Of a DNA stretch of 64,000 nt, positions 28,128 through 39,400 are shown piece after piece; the stretch's first letter is position 1; each line of letters opens with the position of its first letter. The position numbers and the translations under genes were made by a program. The stretch lies in the NCBI GenBank assembly GCA_023205875.1, contig CP060760.1, forward strand, positions 744,001 to 808,000, written 5' to 3'. Below the pieces are notes generated by a model, which was not told where the DNA came from, did not search any database, and worked only from the letters and a program-made list of their open reading frames with translations. This stretch comes from Chloropicon primus. Its lineage: Eukaryota; Chlorophyta; Chloropicophyceae; Chloropicales; Chloropicaceae.

Positions 28128-31100
28128 TTACACGCTCAAGAGAAACGTCTCGACGACGCGCTCTCGGCCATCGGCGCTATCGACGACAATTGTGTGCTTC
28201 TCCCAAGCCTCATCAGGAACAAGAGCGACGACGCTCTCAGAGGCGTGGATGTGGTCAGCCTTCCCCTTCTTCTCCATCAAGACGGCCAGGGCCACGTCAT
28301 CGCCCATGATCGAGAATTTTGGCACTTTTGTCCCGATGACCCCGCTGATGCACGAGCCTGTGTGCACGCCCACGCGCAACGTCGCGGGGGTGTTGACAAC
28401 TGGCTTCGTGACCTCCCTCGATCCCCACACCATGGCCTTTGCGAATCCGATCATGTCAATGGTGTTTTCAGCACGGCCATGAGACTCTGCATCAATCTCG
28501 CAATTCCCGGTCACAACGCCCACTGTTGCCACGTAACAGTCTCCCACAGTCTCGACCTTGTACACGTTGAAGTCGTCGCAGAGCTGATCAAAAGTGACGA
28601 ACAAGTCATTGAGAAAAATGAAGACCCTTTCAGGGTCTACTCGTCTGCAAAACCCCGTGAAGCCGACCAGGTCAGCGTACAAGATTGAGACGCCAAAATG
28701 CCTTTGGGACAGTGACCGAGTCTGCACGTGTGGCTGCTGCACCTCCTCCACGATACTGGATGGCAGAATATTCTCCAAGAACTCCCTTTGGGTCTGCTCG
28801 TTCTTGCTCTTCTCCTCGATGATCTGCTGCCAATAAAAAGCACTTAAGAGGCTTTGCAAGAACCTTTTCCTGTCCTGTGTTCCCCTTAAAAACGAGGCAC
28901 ACAGAAGCACTATGGAGTATACAGTGATCAGCGAGGCAAACATATAGAAGTTAAAGATGACGGTCCCAATCCCAGTCTTAATGTTCTGCTCCTGGAGTTC
29001 CTTGTATACTTGCTCGTCGCTAGCGATCCTCGGAATGCCTAGCCCCCAGTAGAGCCCTAACGCGAGCAAAAACCAAAACGCTTGACTGATTAAGGGTAAG
29101 CCTGAGAAGAAGAACACGAGACTACTCAACGTCGCGATCGTCACGAACATGGAGGGGACCCAGTAATTGGAAACATCGTCTTTCAAGTACTCTATTCCGT
29201 ATCCAGATGCGGAGATCATGGTAATCAGCAAACCAGTGTAGATGAGAAACGCACTCACAGTGGCCCAAAACTTTTCCTTCACAATCTCTGATCGGTGAAC
29301 GACGAAATGCGACCCTACACCAACGACGAGCAGGGCTGCGATTACCCATATATAAGTAGGGGTAATATACAGGCGAGACCATCCTAAAATCTCAATGTAA
29401 GACAGATCAGAAGCTTTCACCCCGGCCTGCGCAGCATCATACGATCCCTTACCCAACCTCTCAACTATATAGAAGAAGAAAAGAACAGAATAGAACAGAA
29501 CAGAACAAAAAGTCAATTCATTTTTCAGTGGCAAGCAAGGATAATCCATTACTCACCGCACCAATCCTCGAGCCATGCCTCCTCATTTTGTGCACAAGTA
29601 CTGAGCTGCAGCCGGGCATACAAGTAACCAAACAGCAGATTGGCCAGCAGAAGCAAAACGAAGAGGGCATAGCCAAAGAGAACTGCGAACTTGTCCTTTG
29701 TTGCTTGAGCGTTCCAGTAAGCCCGCTCGATATGCCAGCGCTTGAAAAAGAAACCAAACCACCTCGTGTGCTCCGAATAAACCAATTCACTTACTGGATC
29801 AACATCAATGTATCTCCCTGAACCACTCGTAGTCGTCATGCTATGGTCGCTTGGAAAGAAGAGGGGGTTGTCGTATTGCACCAATGGACTGGAAGGAACG
29901 TCGAGACTTTGATTCGATGAATCCACATGACCAGAACCACAACGAAGCAAGTACGTTTGCATCCAGCCCTTGCCCTTCACCTCCATCTTCTTCAGCTTCT
30001 CCCAGGGCTCGTCAGGGACGAGGCCAACCACATCCTGTGTGGTGTGTATGCAACCCGCCGGGCCAGTCTGAACCATCCTGGCCGAGGTGTTCATCGCATC
30101 CCCGAACAAGCAAAACCTGAAGGTCTTTGTTCCCACGATCCCGCTCATGCAGGGGCCCGTGTGGATCCCGATTCGCAACACAGGCTTCACGTCAGCCTCG
30201 GGAGCTTCCACGCACCTCGAACCCTTCATGATGGCCTTGGCGAAGCTAATCATCAAGTCTGTATTGAACACGGAGACGTCTCTCAACTCACCGTTGCACT
30301 CGTTTTCTGGCCGCGCTGCAGAATTCACGCTGACTCTCTCGTTGTGCATTTTCCCCGTGACAACACCGACGGCGGCCACATACTGGTCCCCCACAGTCTC
30401 CACCTTGTACACCTCGTGATCGTCGCACAGACCATCAAACACGAGAAACAGATCGTCAAGATAATTCAGCACGGACGACGGATGCACTTGCGAAGAGAAC
30501 GTCGCAAAGCCCTCGAGCTCGGCAAACGCGATGCAGACTCCAGAGTGATGCTGCGACAGGTTTTCCAGCTGCTTTTGAGACTGGATGACAAAGTTTTCTT
30601 CCTCCAGCTGCTGGACAATGGTAGAGGGAAGCATGCGGTTCAGCAGGTCTTTCTGCAGCTTTGTGTTCTGTGTTTTGTATCGAATGATTTCTTCTTGTTG
30701 CTCGACCAAGATCACCCTCGCGAAAAACTGCTTCCTTCCTTTGATCTCTTGCACAAGAGATCCGCACAGCGTTAGCACAATCCACACAAGCGCGTAGTAT
30801 GAGTTCTCAAACAAAGAGAAGCGAAGCGCGAATGTCGACGTCGACACAACGCAGTCCGGATCTTGGCTACAGCCTGCAGAAGAACAGGACGAGGACGAAA
30901 GGAAAATGCAGAACAAGTCAACAAGAATCCAGGTGCATCCGTGACAGCATCAATCACGCGTACCTTGTTCCAGAGTCCGCGAAGCCGTGGGGTAAAGCCC
31001 AAAAAAGAGGGACATACTGAACAGGCAAAGCAGAACATATAGCCCGAAGCTTTCAACGACCAGAAAAATAGGGAAGATCACGATTATGTACCGCAGGAAA

Positions 31101-31779
31101 ACGTAAGGGTAGGCCGCCACCTCTGGGAGAGGGGCTTCCGAAGAGATAAAGGTAACGAACAAAGCCGAAACCAGAGCCATAGCCACCACTAACGCCGATA
31201 ATGTGGCCCAAGACTTCTCCGACACTTGCGTTGACCTGTGAATGAAGAAGTGCGCGAGCACACCCACGCCTAAAGTTCCAAGCAAGCAGTAAAGGGTAGT
31301 GAGCGTCCTTCCGATAAAATACTTCTTTGCTTCTGGCTGCGACTCGAACTGTTCCCTAAGAGAGAGACGACATGTGTCAGTGCCTGCAGTGCCTAACCTA
31401 ACTTAGAAGTGGGAACTTACTTGAGCACGAGATAAATCACAAGGCCGTTCAGAATCAAGATTGCGACGAATACGCCGGCGTAGCCCGCGTAGACGACTTT
31501 CTTGCTCAACCTCGCATGCCCGTCGAGGTAAACACGTTCCATCCGCCACGTTTTGAACACAAGCCCTGGCCACCACGTATGCTTGTTGAAGGTTTTCTCC
31601 TCCTCCGGGTTCAACGCCTCCAGCGCCTCCGCGAAGGGTCTCCTCGCCCCTCCCTCTCCCTCCAGAGCCAAGCTCGCCTCCGGCCCGCTGCCCGATTCCG
31701 ACCTCGACAGACCTCGTTCCCCCCCCGACTGCAGCGTCGCCCCTCGGAAGAGCTCCTCCCCGAGGTCGGCCACCTCCAT
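28128..31779 (-). CDS. 12-TM two-domain guanylyl-cyclase-like protein, copy 2
   Basis: Exons on the minus strand: 31779-31421, 31355-30964, 30873-29557 and 29464-28128, with splice sites at the same places as copy 1; 1,134 aa, one residue longer. The two catalytic domains match copy 1 except for isolated changes (for example KKGKADH for KKGKPDH). Patches that differ: after TM3, FISSEAPLPEVAAYPYVFLR in the place of SISSEVSLGEVAAYPRIFLR; start of exon 3, VSTSTFALRFSLFE in the place of VSTTLTIRNSLFE; exon 4 start, VERLGKGSYDAAQ in the place of VATHGNGTYALAQ; and GTVIFNFYMFASLITVYS before the last TM. Domain logic as for copy 1. Confidence 0.88.
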
Positions 31780-32066
31780 CCCTGTCAACTCCTTCTCATG
31801 TCTCTCTCTCCCTCTCCCTCCCTCCTCCTGCTCACGACGACGTGGCGTTCGGTTCGTTCCCGCGCGACGGCGGTTACTCCTCTTTTTGTTTTGCTCCAGC
31901 TGCTTCATAACGACCGAGCACGAGGGTGAACGAGGAGGGAGGGGAACGAACGAAGAGACAAGAGACCAAGAGACGAAGAGACCAAGAGACGAGGATTTAT
32001 CAAGCGGCAGCGTTGGCTCTCGCTCTTTCGAAAGAGCCGTTTCTCGTACGCAACGGTTGCGGCGAG
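31780..32066. promoter_or_regulatory. Divergent promoter copy between cyclase 2 and SDHA-tail chimera
   Basis: 287 bp equivalent of 27383-27668, with one extra T in the tttttgttttgctcc stretch near 31883. That single base shifts the frame upstream of the conserved cyclase ATG and so supports the annotated start. Confidence 0.6.
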
Positions 32067-32348
32067 ATGGTGGATACAAGTCGAGAGACCAAGCTGCAGC
32101 TGGAGAACCTCTTGATCAGTGCCGCAATCACGATGCACTCGGCCGAGCAGAGGAAGGAAAGTCGGGGGGCGCACGCAAGGGAGGACTTCAGCGAGAGACT
32201 CGATGACGAGTGGATGAAGCACACCGTGGGCTACTTTGACTGGGACAAGAAGGGCGAGAACAAGGTTGACATTGAGTACAGACCTGTGCACACGCAGCCT
32301 CTTGATGACGAGATGGAACACGTCCCACCAAAGGTGAGGGTGTACTAG
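32067..32348 (+). pseudogene. Chimeric ORF: oxygenase start fused in frame to SDHA C-terminal tail, copy 2
   Basis: Same 93-codon chimera as at 27669-27950, with the same join (KLQ followed by [11 protein letters not shown]) and the same sequence as far as I can read. Its presence at both internal junctions shows that the whole unit was copied with the same breakpoint, as expected from one founding duplication followed by unequal exchange. Confidence 0.85.
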
Positions 32349-32525
32349 GTGAGCCTAACGAGGAAAGCATCATTTTAATTCTATAAAATTTTTAGAAGTT
32401 TTACTTATTTTACTCATATGAGGTGCGTCCTCTCTTTTGACGATCGATCGAGAGGCACTTGCGCTGGTGCTTGGTGTGAAGCTCTTCTCAAAGGGGAACA
32501 ATTCTTAGCAGATTTCTGAAGACTT

Positions 32526-35500
32526 TTACACGCTCAAGAGAAACGTCTCGACGACGCGCTCTCGGCCATCGGCGCTATCGACGACAATTGTGTGCTTCTC
32601 CCAAGCCTCATCAGGAACAAGAGCGACGACGCTCTCAGAGGCGTGGATGTGGTCAGCCTTCCCCTTCTTCTCCATCAAGACGGCCAGGGCCACGTCATCG
32701 CCCATGATCGAGAATTTTGGCACTTTTGTCCCGATGACCCCGCTGATGCACGAGCCTGTGTGCACGCCCACGCGCAACGTCGCGGGGGTGTTGACAACTG
32801 GCTTCGTGACCTCCCTCGATCCCCACACCATGGCCTTTGCGAATCCGATCATGTCAATGGTGTTTTCAGCACGGCCATGAGACTCTGCATCAATCTCGCA
32901 ATTCCCGGTCACAACGCCCACTGTTGCCACGTAACAGTCTCCCACAGTCTCGACCTTGTACACGTTGAAGTCGTCGCAGAGCTGATCAAAAGTGACGAAC
33001 AAGTCATTGAGAAAAATGAAGACCCTTTCAGGGTCTACTCGTCTGCAAAACCCCGTGAAGCCGACCAGGTCAGCGTACAAGATTGAGACGCCAAAATGCC
33101 TTTGGGACAGTGACCGAGTCTGCACGTGTGGCTGCTGCACCTCCTCCACGATACTGGATGGCAGAATATTCTCCAAGAACTCCCTTTGGGTCTGCTCGTT
33201 CTTGCTCTTCTCCTCGATGATCTGCTGCCAATAAAAAGCACTTAAGAGGCTTTGCAAGAACCTTTTCCTGTCCTGTGTTCCCCTTAAAAACGAGGCACAC
33301 AGAAGCACTATGGAGTATACAGTGATCAGCGAGGCAAACATATAGAAGTTAAAGATGACGGTCCCAATCCCAGTCTTAATGTTCTGCTCCTGGAGTTCCT
33401 TGTATACTTGCTCGTCGCTAGCGATCCTCGGAATGCCTAGCCCCCAGTAGAGCCCTAACGCGAGCAAAAACCAAAACGCTTGACTGATTAAGGGTAAGCC
33501 TGAGAAGAAGAACACGAGACTACTCAACGTCGCGATCGTCACGAACATGGAGGGGACCCAGTAATTGGTAACATCATCTTTCCAGGACTCTATTCCGTAT
33601 CCAGATGCGGAGATCATGGTAATCAGCAAACCAGTGTAGATGAGAAACGCACTCACAGTGGCCCAAAACTTTTCCTTCACAATCTCTGATCGGTGAACGA
33701 CGAAATGCGACCCTACACCAACGACGAGCAGGGCTGCGAATACCCATATATAAGTAGGGGTAATATACAGGCGAGAATATGATAAAATCTCAATGTAAGA
33801 CAGATCAGAAGCTTTCACCCCGGCCTGCGCAGAATCATACGATGCCTTACTCAACCTCTCAACTATATAGAAGAAGAAAAGAACAGAATAGAACAGAACA
33901 GAACAAAAAGTCAATTCATTTTTCAGTGGCAAGCAAGGATAATCCATTACTCACCGCACCAATCCTCGAGCCATGCCTCCTCATTTTGTGCACAAGTACT
34001 GAGCTGCAGCCGGGCATACAAGTAACCAAACAGCAGATTGGCCAGCAGAAGCAAAACGAAGAGGGCATAGCCAAAGAGAACTGCGAACTTGTCCTTTGTT
34101 GCTTGAGCGTTCCAGTAAGCCCGCTCGATATGCCAGCGCTTGAAAAAGAAACCAAACCACCTCGTGTGCTCCGAATAAACCAATTCACTTACTGGATCAA
34201 CATCAATGTATCTCCCTGAACCACTCGTAGTCGTCATGCTATGGTCGCTTGGAAAGAAGAGGGGGTTGTCGTATTGCACCAATGGACTGGAAGGAACGTC
34301 GAGACTTTGATTCGATGAATCCACATGACCAGAACCACAACGAAGCAAGTACGTTTGCATCCAGCCCTTGCCCTTCACCTCCATCTTCTTCAGCTTCTCC
34401 CAGGGCTCGTCAGGGACGAGGCCAACCACATCCTGTGTGGTGTGTATGCAACCCGCCGGGCCAGTCTGAACCATCCTGGCCGAGGTGTTCATCGCATCCC
34501 CGAACAAGCAAAACCTGAAGGTCTTTGTTCCCACGATCCCGCTCATGCAGGGGCCCGTGTGGATCCCGATTCGCAACACAGGCTTCACGTCAGCCTCGGG
34601 AGCTTCCACGCACCTCGAACCCTTCATGATGGCCTTGGCGAAGCTAATCATCAAGTCTGTATTGAACACGGAGACGTCTCTCAACTCACCGTTGCACTCG
34701 TTTTCTGGCAGCGCTGCAGAATTCACGCTGACTCTCTCGTTGTGCATTTTCCCCGTGACAACACCGACGGCGGCCACATACTGGTCCCCCACAGTCTCCA
34801 CCTTGTACACCTCGTGATCGTCGCACAGACCATCAAACACGAGAAACAGATCGTCAAGATAATTCAGCACGGACGACGGATGCACTTGCGAAGAGAACGT
34901 CGCAAAGCCCTCGAGCTCGGCAAACGCGATGCAGACTCCAGAGTGATGCTGCGACAGGTTTTCCAGCTGCTTTTGAGACTGGATGACAAAGTTTTCTTCC
35001 TCCAGCTGCTGGACAATGGTAGAGGGAAGCATGCGGTTCAGCAGGTCTTTCTGCAGCTTTGTGTTCTGTGTTTTGTATCGAATGATTTCTTCTTGTTGCT
35101 CGACCAAGATCACCCTCGCGAAAAACTGCTTCCTTCCTTTGATCTCTTGCACAAGAGATCCGCACAGCGTTAGCACAATCCACACAAGCGCATAGTATGA
35201 GTTCTCAAACAAAGAGAAGCGAAGCGCGAATGTCGTCGACATAACGCAGTCCGGATCTTGGCTACAGCCTGCAGAAGAACAGGACGAGGACGAAAGGAAA
35301 ATGCAGAACAAGTCAACAAGAATCCAGGTGTATCCGTGACAGCATCAATCACGCGTACCTTGTTCCAGAGTCCGTGAAGCCGTGGGGTAAAGCCCAAAAA
35401 AGAGGGACATACTGAACAGGCAAAGCAGAACATATAGCCCGAAGCTTCCAACGACCAGAAAAATAGGGAAGATCACGATTATGTACCGCAGGAAAACGTA

Positions 35501-36174
35501 AGGGTAGGCCGCCACCTCTGGGAGAGGGGCTTCCGAAGAGATAAAGGTAACGAACAAAGCCGAAACCAGAGCCATAGCCACCACTAACGCCGATAATGTG
35601 GCCCAAGACTTCTCCGACACTTGCGTTGACCTGTGAATGAAGAAGTGCGCGAGCACACCCACGCCTAAAGTTCCAAGCAAGCAGTAAAGGGTAGTGAGCG
35701 TCCTTCCGATAAAAGACTTCTTTGCTTCTGGCTGCGACTCGAACTGTTCCCTAAGAGAGAGACGACATGTGTCAGTGCCTGCAGTGCCTAACCTAACTTA
35801 GAAGTGGGAACTTACTTGAACAAGAGATAAATCACAAGGCCGTTCAGAATCAAGATTGCGACGAATACGCCGGCGTAGCCCGCGTAGACGACTTTCTTGC
35901 TCAACCTCGCATGCCCATCGAGGTAAACACGTTCCATCCGCCACGTTTTGAACACAAGCCCTGGCCACCACGTATGCTTGTTGAAGGTTTTCTCCTCCTC
36001 CGGGTTCAACGCCTCCAGCGCCTCCGCGAAGGGTCTCCTCGCCCCTCCCTCTCCCTCCAGAGCCAAGCTCGCCTCCGGCCCGCTGCCCGATTCCGACCTC
36101 GACAGACCTCGTTCCCCCCCCGACTGCAGCGTCGCCCCTCGGAAGAGCTCCTCCCCGAGGTCGGCCACCTCCAT
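32526..36174 (-). CDS. 12-TM two-domain guanylyl-cyclase-like protein, copy 3
   Basis: Exons on the minus strand: 36174-35816, 35750-35359, 35268-33955 and 33862-32526; 1,133 aa. Catalytic domains as in copies 1 and 2. It shares the copy-2 version of most variable patches (FALRFSLFE, FISSEAPLPEVAAYPYVFLR, FNFYMFASLITVYS) but has its own at the start of exon 4: VERLSKASYDSAQ, EILSYSRLYI and YIWVFAALL, and IESWKDDVTNYW in the place of IEYLKDDVSNYW. Copy 3 is thus a mosaic of shared and private patches. It has the intact divergent neighbour (oxygenase gene), so it probably sits in the ancestral right-hand context. Confidence 0.88.
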
Positions 36175-36460
36175 CCCTGTCAACTCCTTCTCATGTCTCT
36201 CTCTCCCTCTCCCTCCCTCCTCCTGCTCACGACGACGTGGCGTTCGGTTCGTTCCCGCGCGACGGCGGTTACTCCTCTTTTGTTTTGCTCCAGCTGCTTC
36301 ATAACGACCGAGCACGAGGGTGAACGAGGAGGGAGGGGAACGAACGAAGAGACAAGAGACCAAGAGACGAAGAGACCAAGAGACGAGGATTTATCAAGCG
36401 GCAGCGTTGGCTCTCGCTCTTTCGAAAGAGCCGTTTCTCTTACGCAACGGTTGCGGCGAG
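36175..36460. promoter_or_regulatory. Shared divergent promoter of cyclase 3 and the ALKBH5-like gene
   Basis: 286 bp between the two start codons. It contains the purine tract gagaccaagagacgaagagaccaagagac and a palindrome-like ctctttcgaaagag. It is the intact original of the two copies inside the array. Confidence 0.65.
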
Positions 36461-39400
36461 ATGGTGGATGCAAGTCGAGAGACCAAGCTGCAGAAAGGGG
36501 ACCGCATCAAGGTAAGCAGCAGACACAGGCTTGCCAAAGGAATGAGAGATTGTGATCTGGGAGGCCTTGTGCTGACTCTCTCTCTCTCTCTGTCTTCGTG
36601 TTTTTGTTTTCTGCAGGTGTTTCATCCCGTCTCCGGGAGGTGGAAGAAAGTTGTCGTGAAACAAGTTCGAGTGAGGCGATCCAGAATACAAGTCTGCAGC
36701 GACGAGGATGCCCCCAGCAGTTCTTCGTCGTCACCAGAGGATGCTCTGGAGTGGCTTGACTACAGCCAGGTTAGGTACAAGAGGACGAGAGAGTGCCGTG
36801 GTGCTTCTCGCAGGATCGAGGAGAAGAAGAAGAAGGCGACGGCGGGAGGCAAGCCGGAGCAAGCCGACAGGGTGAAGCAGCTGGTGGGTGGAAGGAGAGT
36901 GAGTTCAAAGAATCCAAAGGGAAAGGGGAGGGAAAGGGGGCCACGTGAAGTCGGTGAGCCGAATGACGTGGTGACGCGAACTCCGAGGACGCCTCCCCTG
37001 ACAGGGAGAACAGAAAGCAGGAAGAGAGATTATTCACAGTCTCCATCGACGTGGTGGCTGCGAACGAAGAAAAGGACAAAGTCTTCGTCGTCGAAGAAGA
37101 CAAGTAGCGGTGAAGGATCACCGCACAAGTGCGCTTCTCCATCAACCTTGGCTCCTCGGACACCTGAGCTGACACTCTCTGATGTCGGGCAGGCAGGCAA
37201 AGCGGAGAGGATTGCGCATCGATCCAGGAGAAGGCTCGACTTCGATCAGAGTGAATTCTCCGAGGAGCAGAATGGGCCAAAGGCAGAGAGCAAGCAAGGG
37301 AGAGTGGCGGAGTCGCTCGAAGATGAATTTGGCGTTCCGTGGGAGACGCAAGCGGTGCCAAACTTCACGCTCAAGCTCATGCTTGCGGAGCTCATTGATT
37401 TGAAGGGCCGGACAACCAATGTAGCGTGCATGAAGGAGAGTGAGAGTAAGCAGGTCGGTGTGCCTTTCCGACCCCTGCCCCACGTGATGTACAAGATGGA
37501 TTACATCCACGCCGAGAATCCAGTCTCGCAAAGGACGAGCTGCTGCATACAACACGGGATCTTTCCGACGAGAGCTTGCGTCATGTCCGACAGCGAGCAG
37601 GACGACTACAGGAAGTATTTGCTGAGGCCGGCGGAGAGGGTTGCAGGGGTGAGGGCTTGTGGAGATGCACACTTTATTGAGATGAGGTCTTTCAGTGACG
37701 TGAAGGTCTACATGAAGCAGAATTCTTCCGTCATTCTGAATTACAGGTACAAGGACGACGTCATCCTTGAGCCGTGCAGGACGGACCGCTCGATCAGGAA
37801 GAGCGACGTTCAGATTGTGCTGAACTTGAAACGGAACTTGAACTGTTCGGTGGAATTGAACAGACTTGCATCTAGTCTCGATCAGAATCTGAAGTTGCCT
37901 TCGCTTGGGCTGAGACTTGATTTGTTCATCTCACCGGAGCTGAAGAGTAGGCTGACTACGCCAGACGTTTCCTCGCTCGTTGCCGTTATCGCCGGGGTGG
38001 AGAAGCATTTGACAGAACTCATTGTTCAATGGAACGCTGAGGTCTTCGTGAATTATTTGGACGCGTTGGAGGCAAGGGCTGGACAAGCAGACTGCGGAAA
38101 CGCACCACCCAGTTCTGTAGCACTTGGCGAAAAGACCGACGCTGGCATCCGCTTCAAGGCTTTTCTCGAAAGGGTGGATGTCTTGGGCAGGCGCTTCTGC
38201 AACATCGACTCGCGGTCCATCCTGTCGAGGCTCAAGAATGACGTTTCCATCATCAAGCTTTTGCAGATGTTTTCCTTTCAAAGCACCTTGCTGTATTCGT
38301 CCATACTCGTGCTGATGCGTGTCGACACGGCGCTAGCGGGCAAGGACAGCAACTGCTTGCTGAAGCAAGTTCACATCTTGTCCAGGAACGACTGTCGAGA
38401 CTCGTTTCGGTACGAGATGATCGCAAAGGAGACGATCTGCAAGTCAAGCGAGGGGCACGGGTACCTGAAGACCGAGTTCTTCTTTCCGAAGGATTTCATT
38501 CCAGACAACTACAAGGACGTCGTGCTTCCGTGCGATTACGACGATGCCCAGAAGCGTTATCCTGCAGGCGTTACGACGTACACCGGCCTCTTTTCGGAAG
38601 AGGAGCTCGAGAATGTGGAGAAGAGGGTCTTGGACATCGAAGCAAGCTTGGAAGGCCGGCTGCTGCCGGAGAGTTGCTACGACCGGAGCCAGAACCAGTC
38701 CTCAGTCAGGAGGACCAAGCTGTTCTTTGGCGCAAGATACCTTTGGACGAAAGAGCAGATCGCTGGTTTTGAGTCGAGCAGGGCGGGGGGAATCAGGCTG
38801 AACGTCCCGCGGGTGCCCAAGTGGGTGAGGGACTGCGTCGAGGAGCCGCTGGTCCAAAGCGATATCCTGCCCAAGGACTTCATCAACAGCTCTGCAATCA
38901 ACATCTATCACGATGGAAGCGAGGGCATCCAGAGCCACTACGACGACGATTCGCGCTTCGCGAGGCCTATTGTGTCCCTGAGAACGTTCTCGGACTCGAG
39001 GCTGTCGTTCGGGACAAAGTTTTTCGGTTACGTCAACGGAAGCTTTTTCGTGCCGATGCCGAGAGGGTGCATCACGGTGATGGAAGAGAAGGGCTACGCT
39101 GCCAACGGGATCAAGCACTCGGTCAGAGCGGTGGACATGACGGGGAAGAGCGTTGCGATCATCCTGAGGCACGTCCACCACAGTTGCATGGTGGAGGCGA
39201 AGAAGATCTTCCTGGAGGAGAGCAGAGCTTGGTTCGAGGACCTGAGCCTGGAGCATAGGGAACGAGTGGTCCTGGACGAGGACACCAAGAAAGCCAGGGC
39301 TCAATGCGGCCACGTGGTCAACAACATCCTGAGGCAAGTGCAGCAGCAGCTGAAGGAGGAGAGGAAGGAGGAGGCCAAGCAGGAAAAGAGGGTGATCGTC

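Larger units (their letters stand above)
27700..32097. repeat. Tandem segmental duplication, unit 2
   Basis: About 4.40 kb, the same content and order as unit 1. SDHA-tail part, 3' flank and cyclase catalytic domains look identical to unit 1; differences cluster in short patches within and next to the membrane segments. Confidence 0.95.
32098..36493. repeat. Tandem segmental duplication, unit 3
   Basis: About 4.40 kb. It ends where the oxygenase gene continues past codon 11 into KGDRIK, the original right-hand context of the array. Confidence 0.95.

Noticed and set aside
27669-32348. SDHA-tail chimeras as functional SDH paralogues
   Set aside because: They lack the presequence, FAD fold and active site; only the last about 82 residues are present.
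23739-36174. Reading the cyclase exons as 8-12 separate small genes
   Set aside because: All exon ends carry GT-AG sites in matching phase in all three units, and the joined product has a coherent 6TM-cyclase-6TM-cyclase plan.
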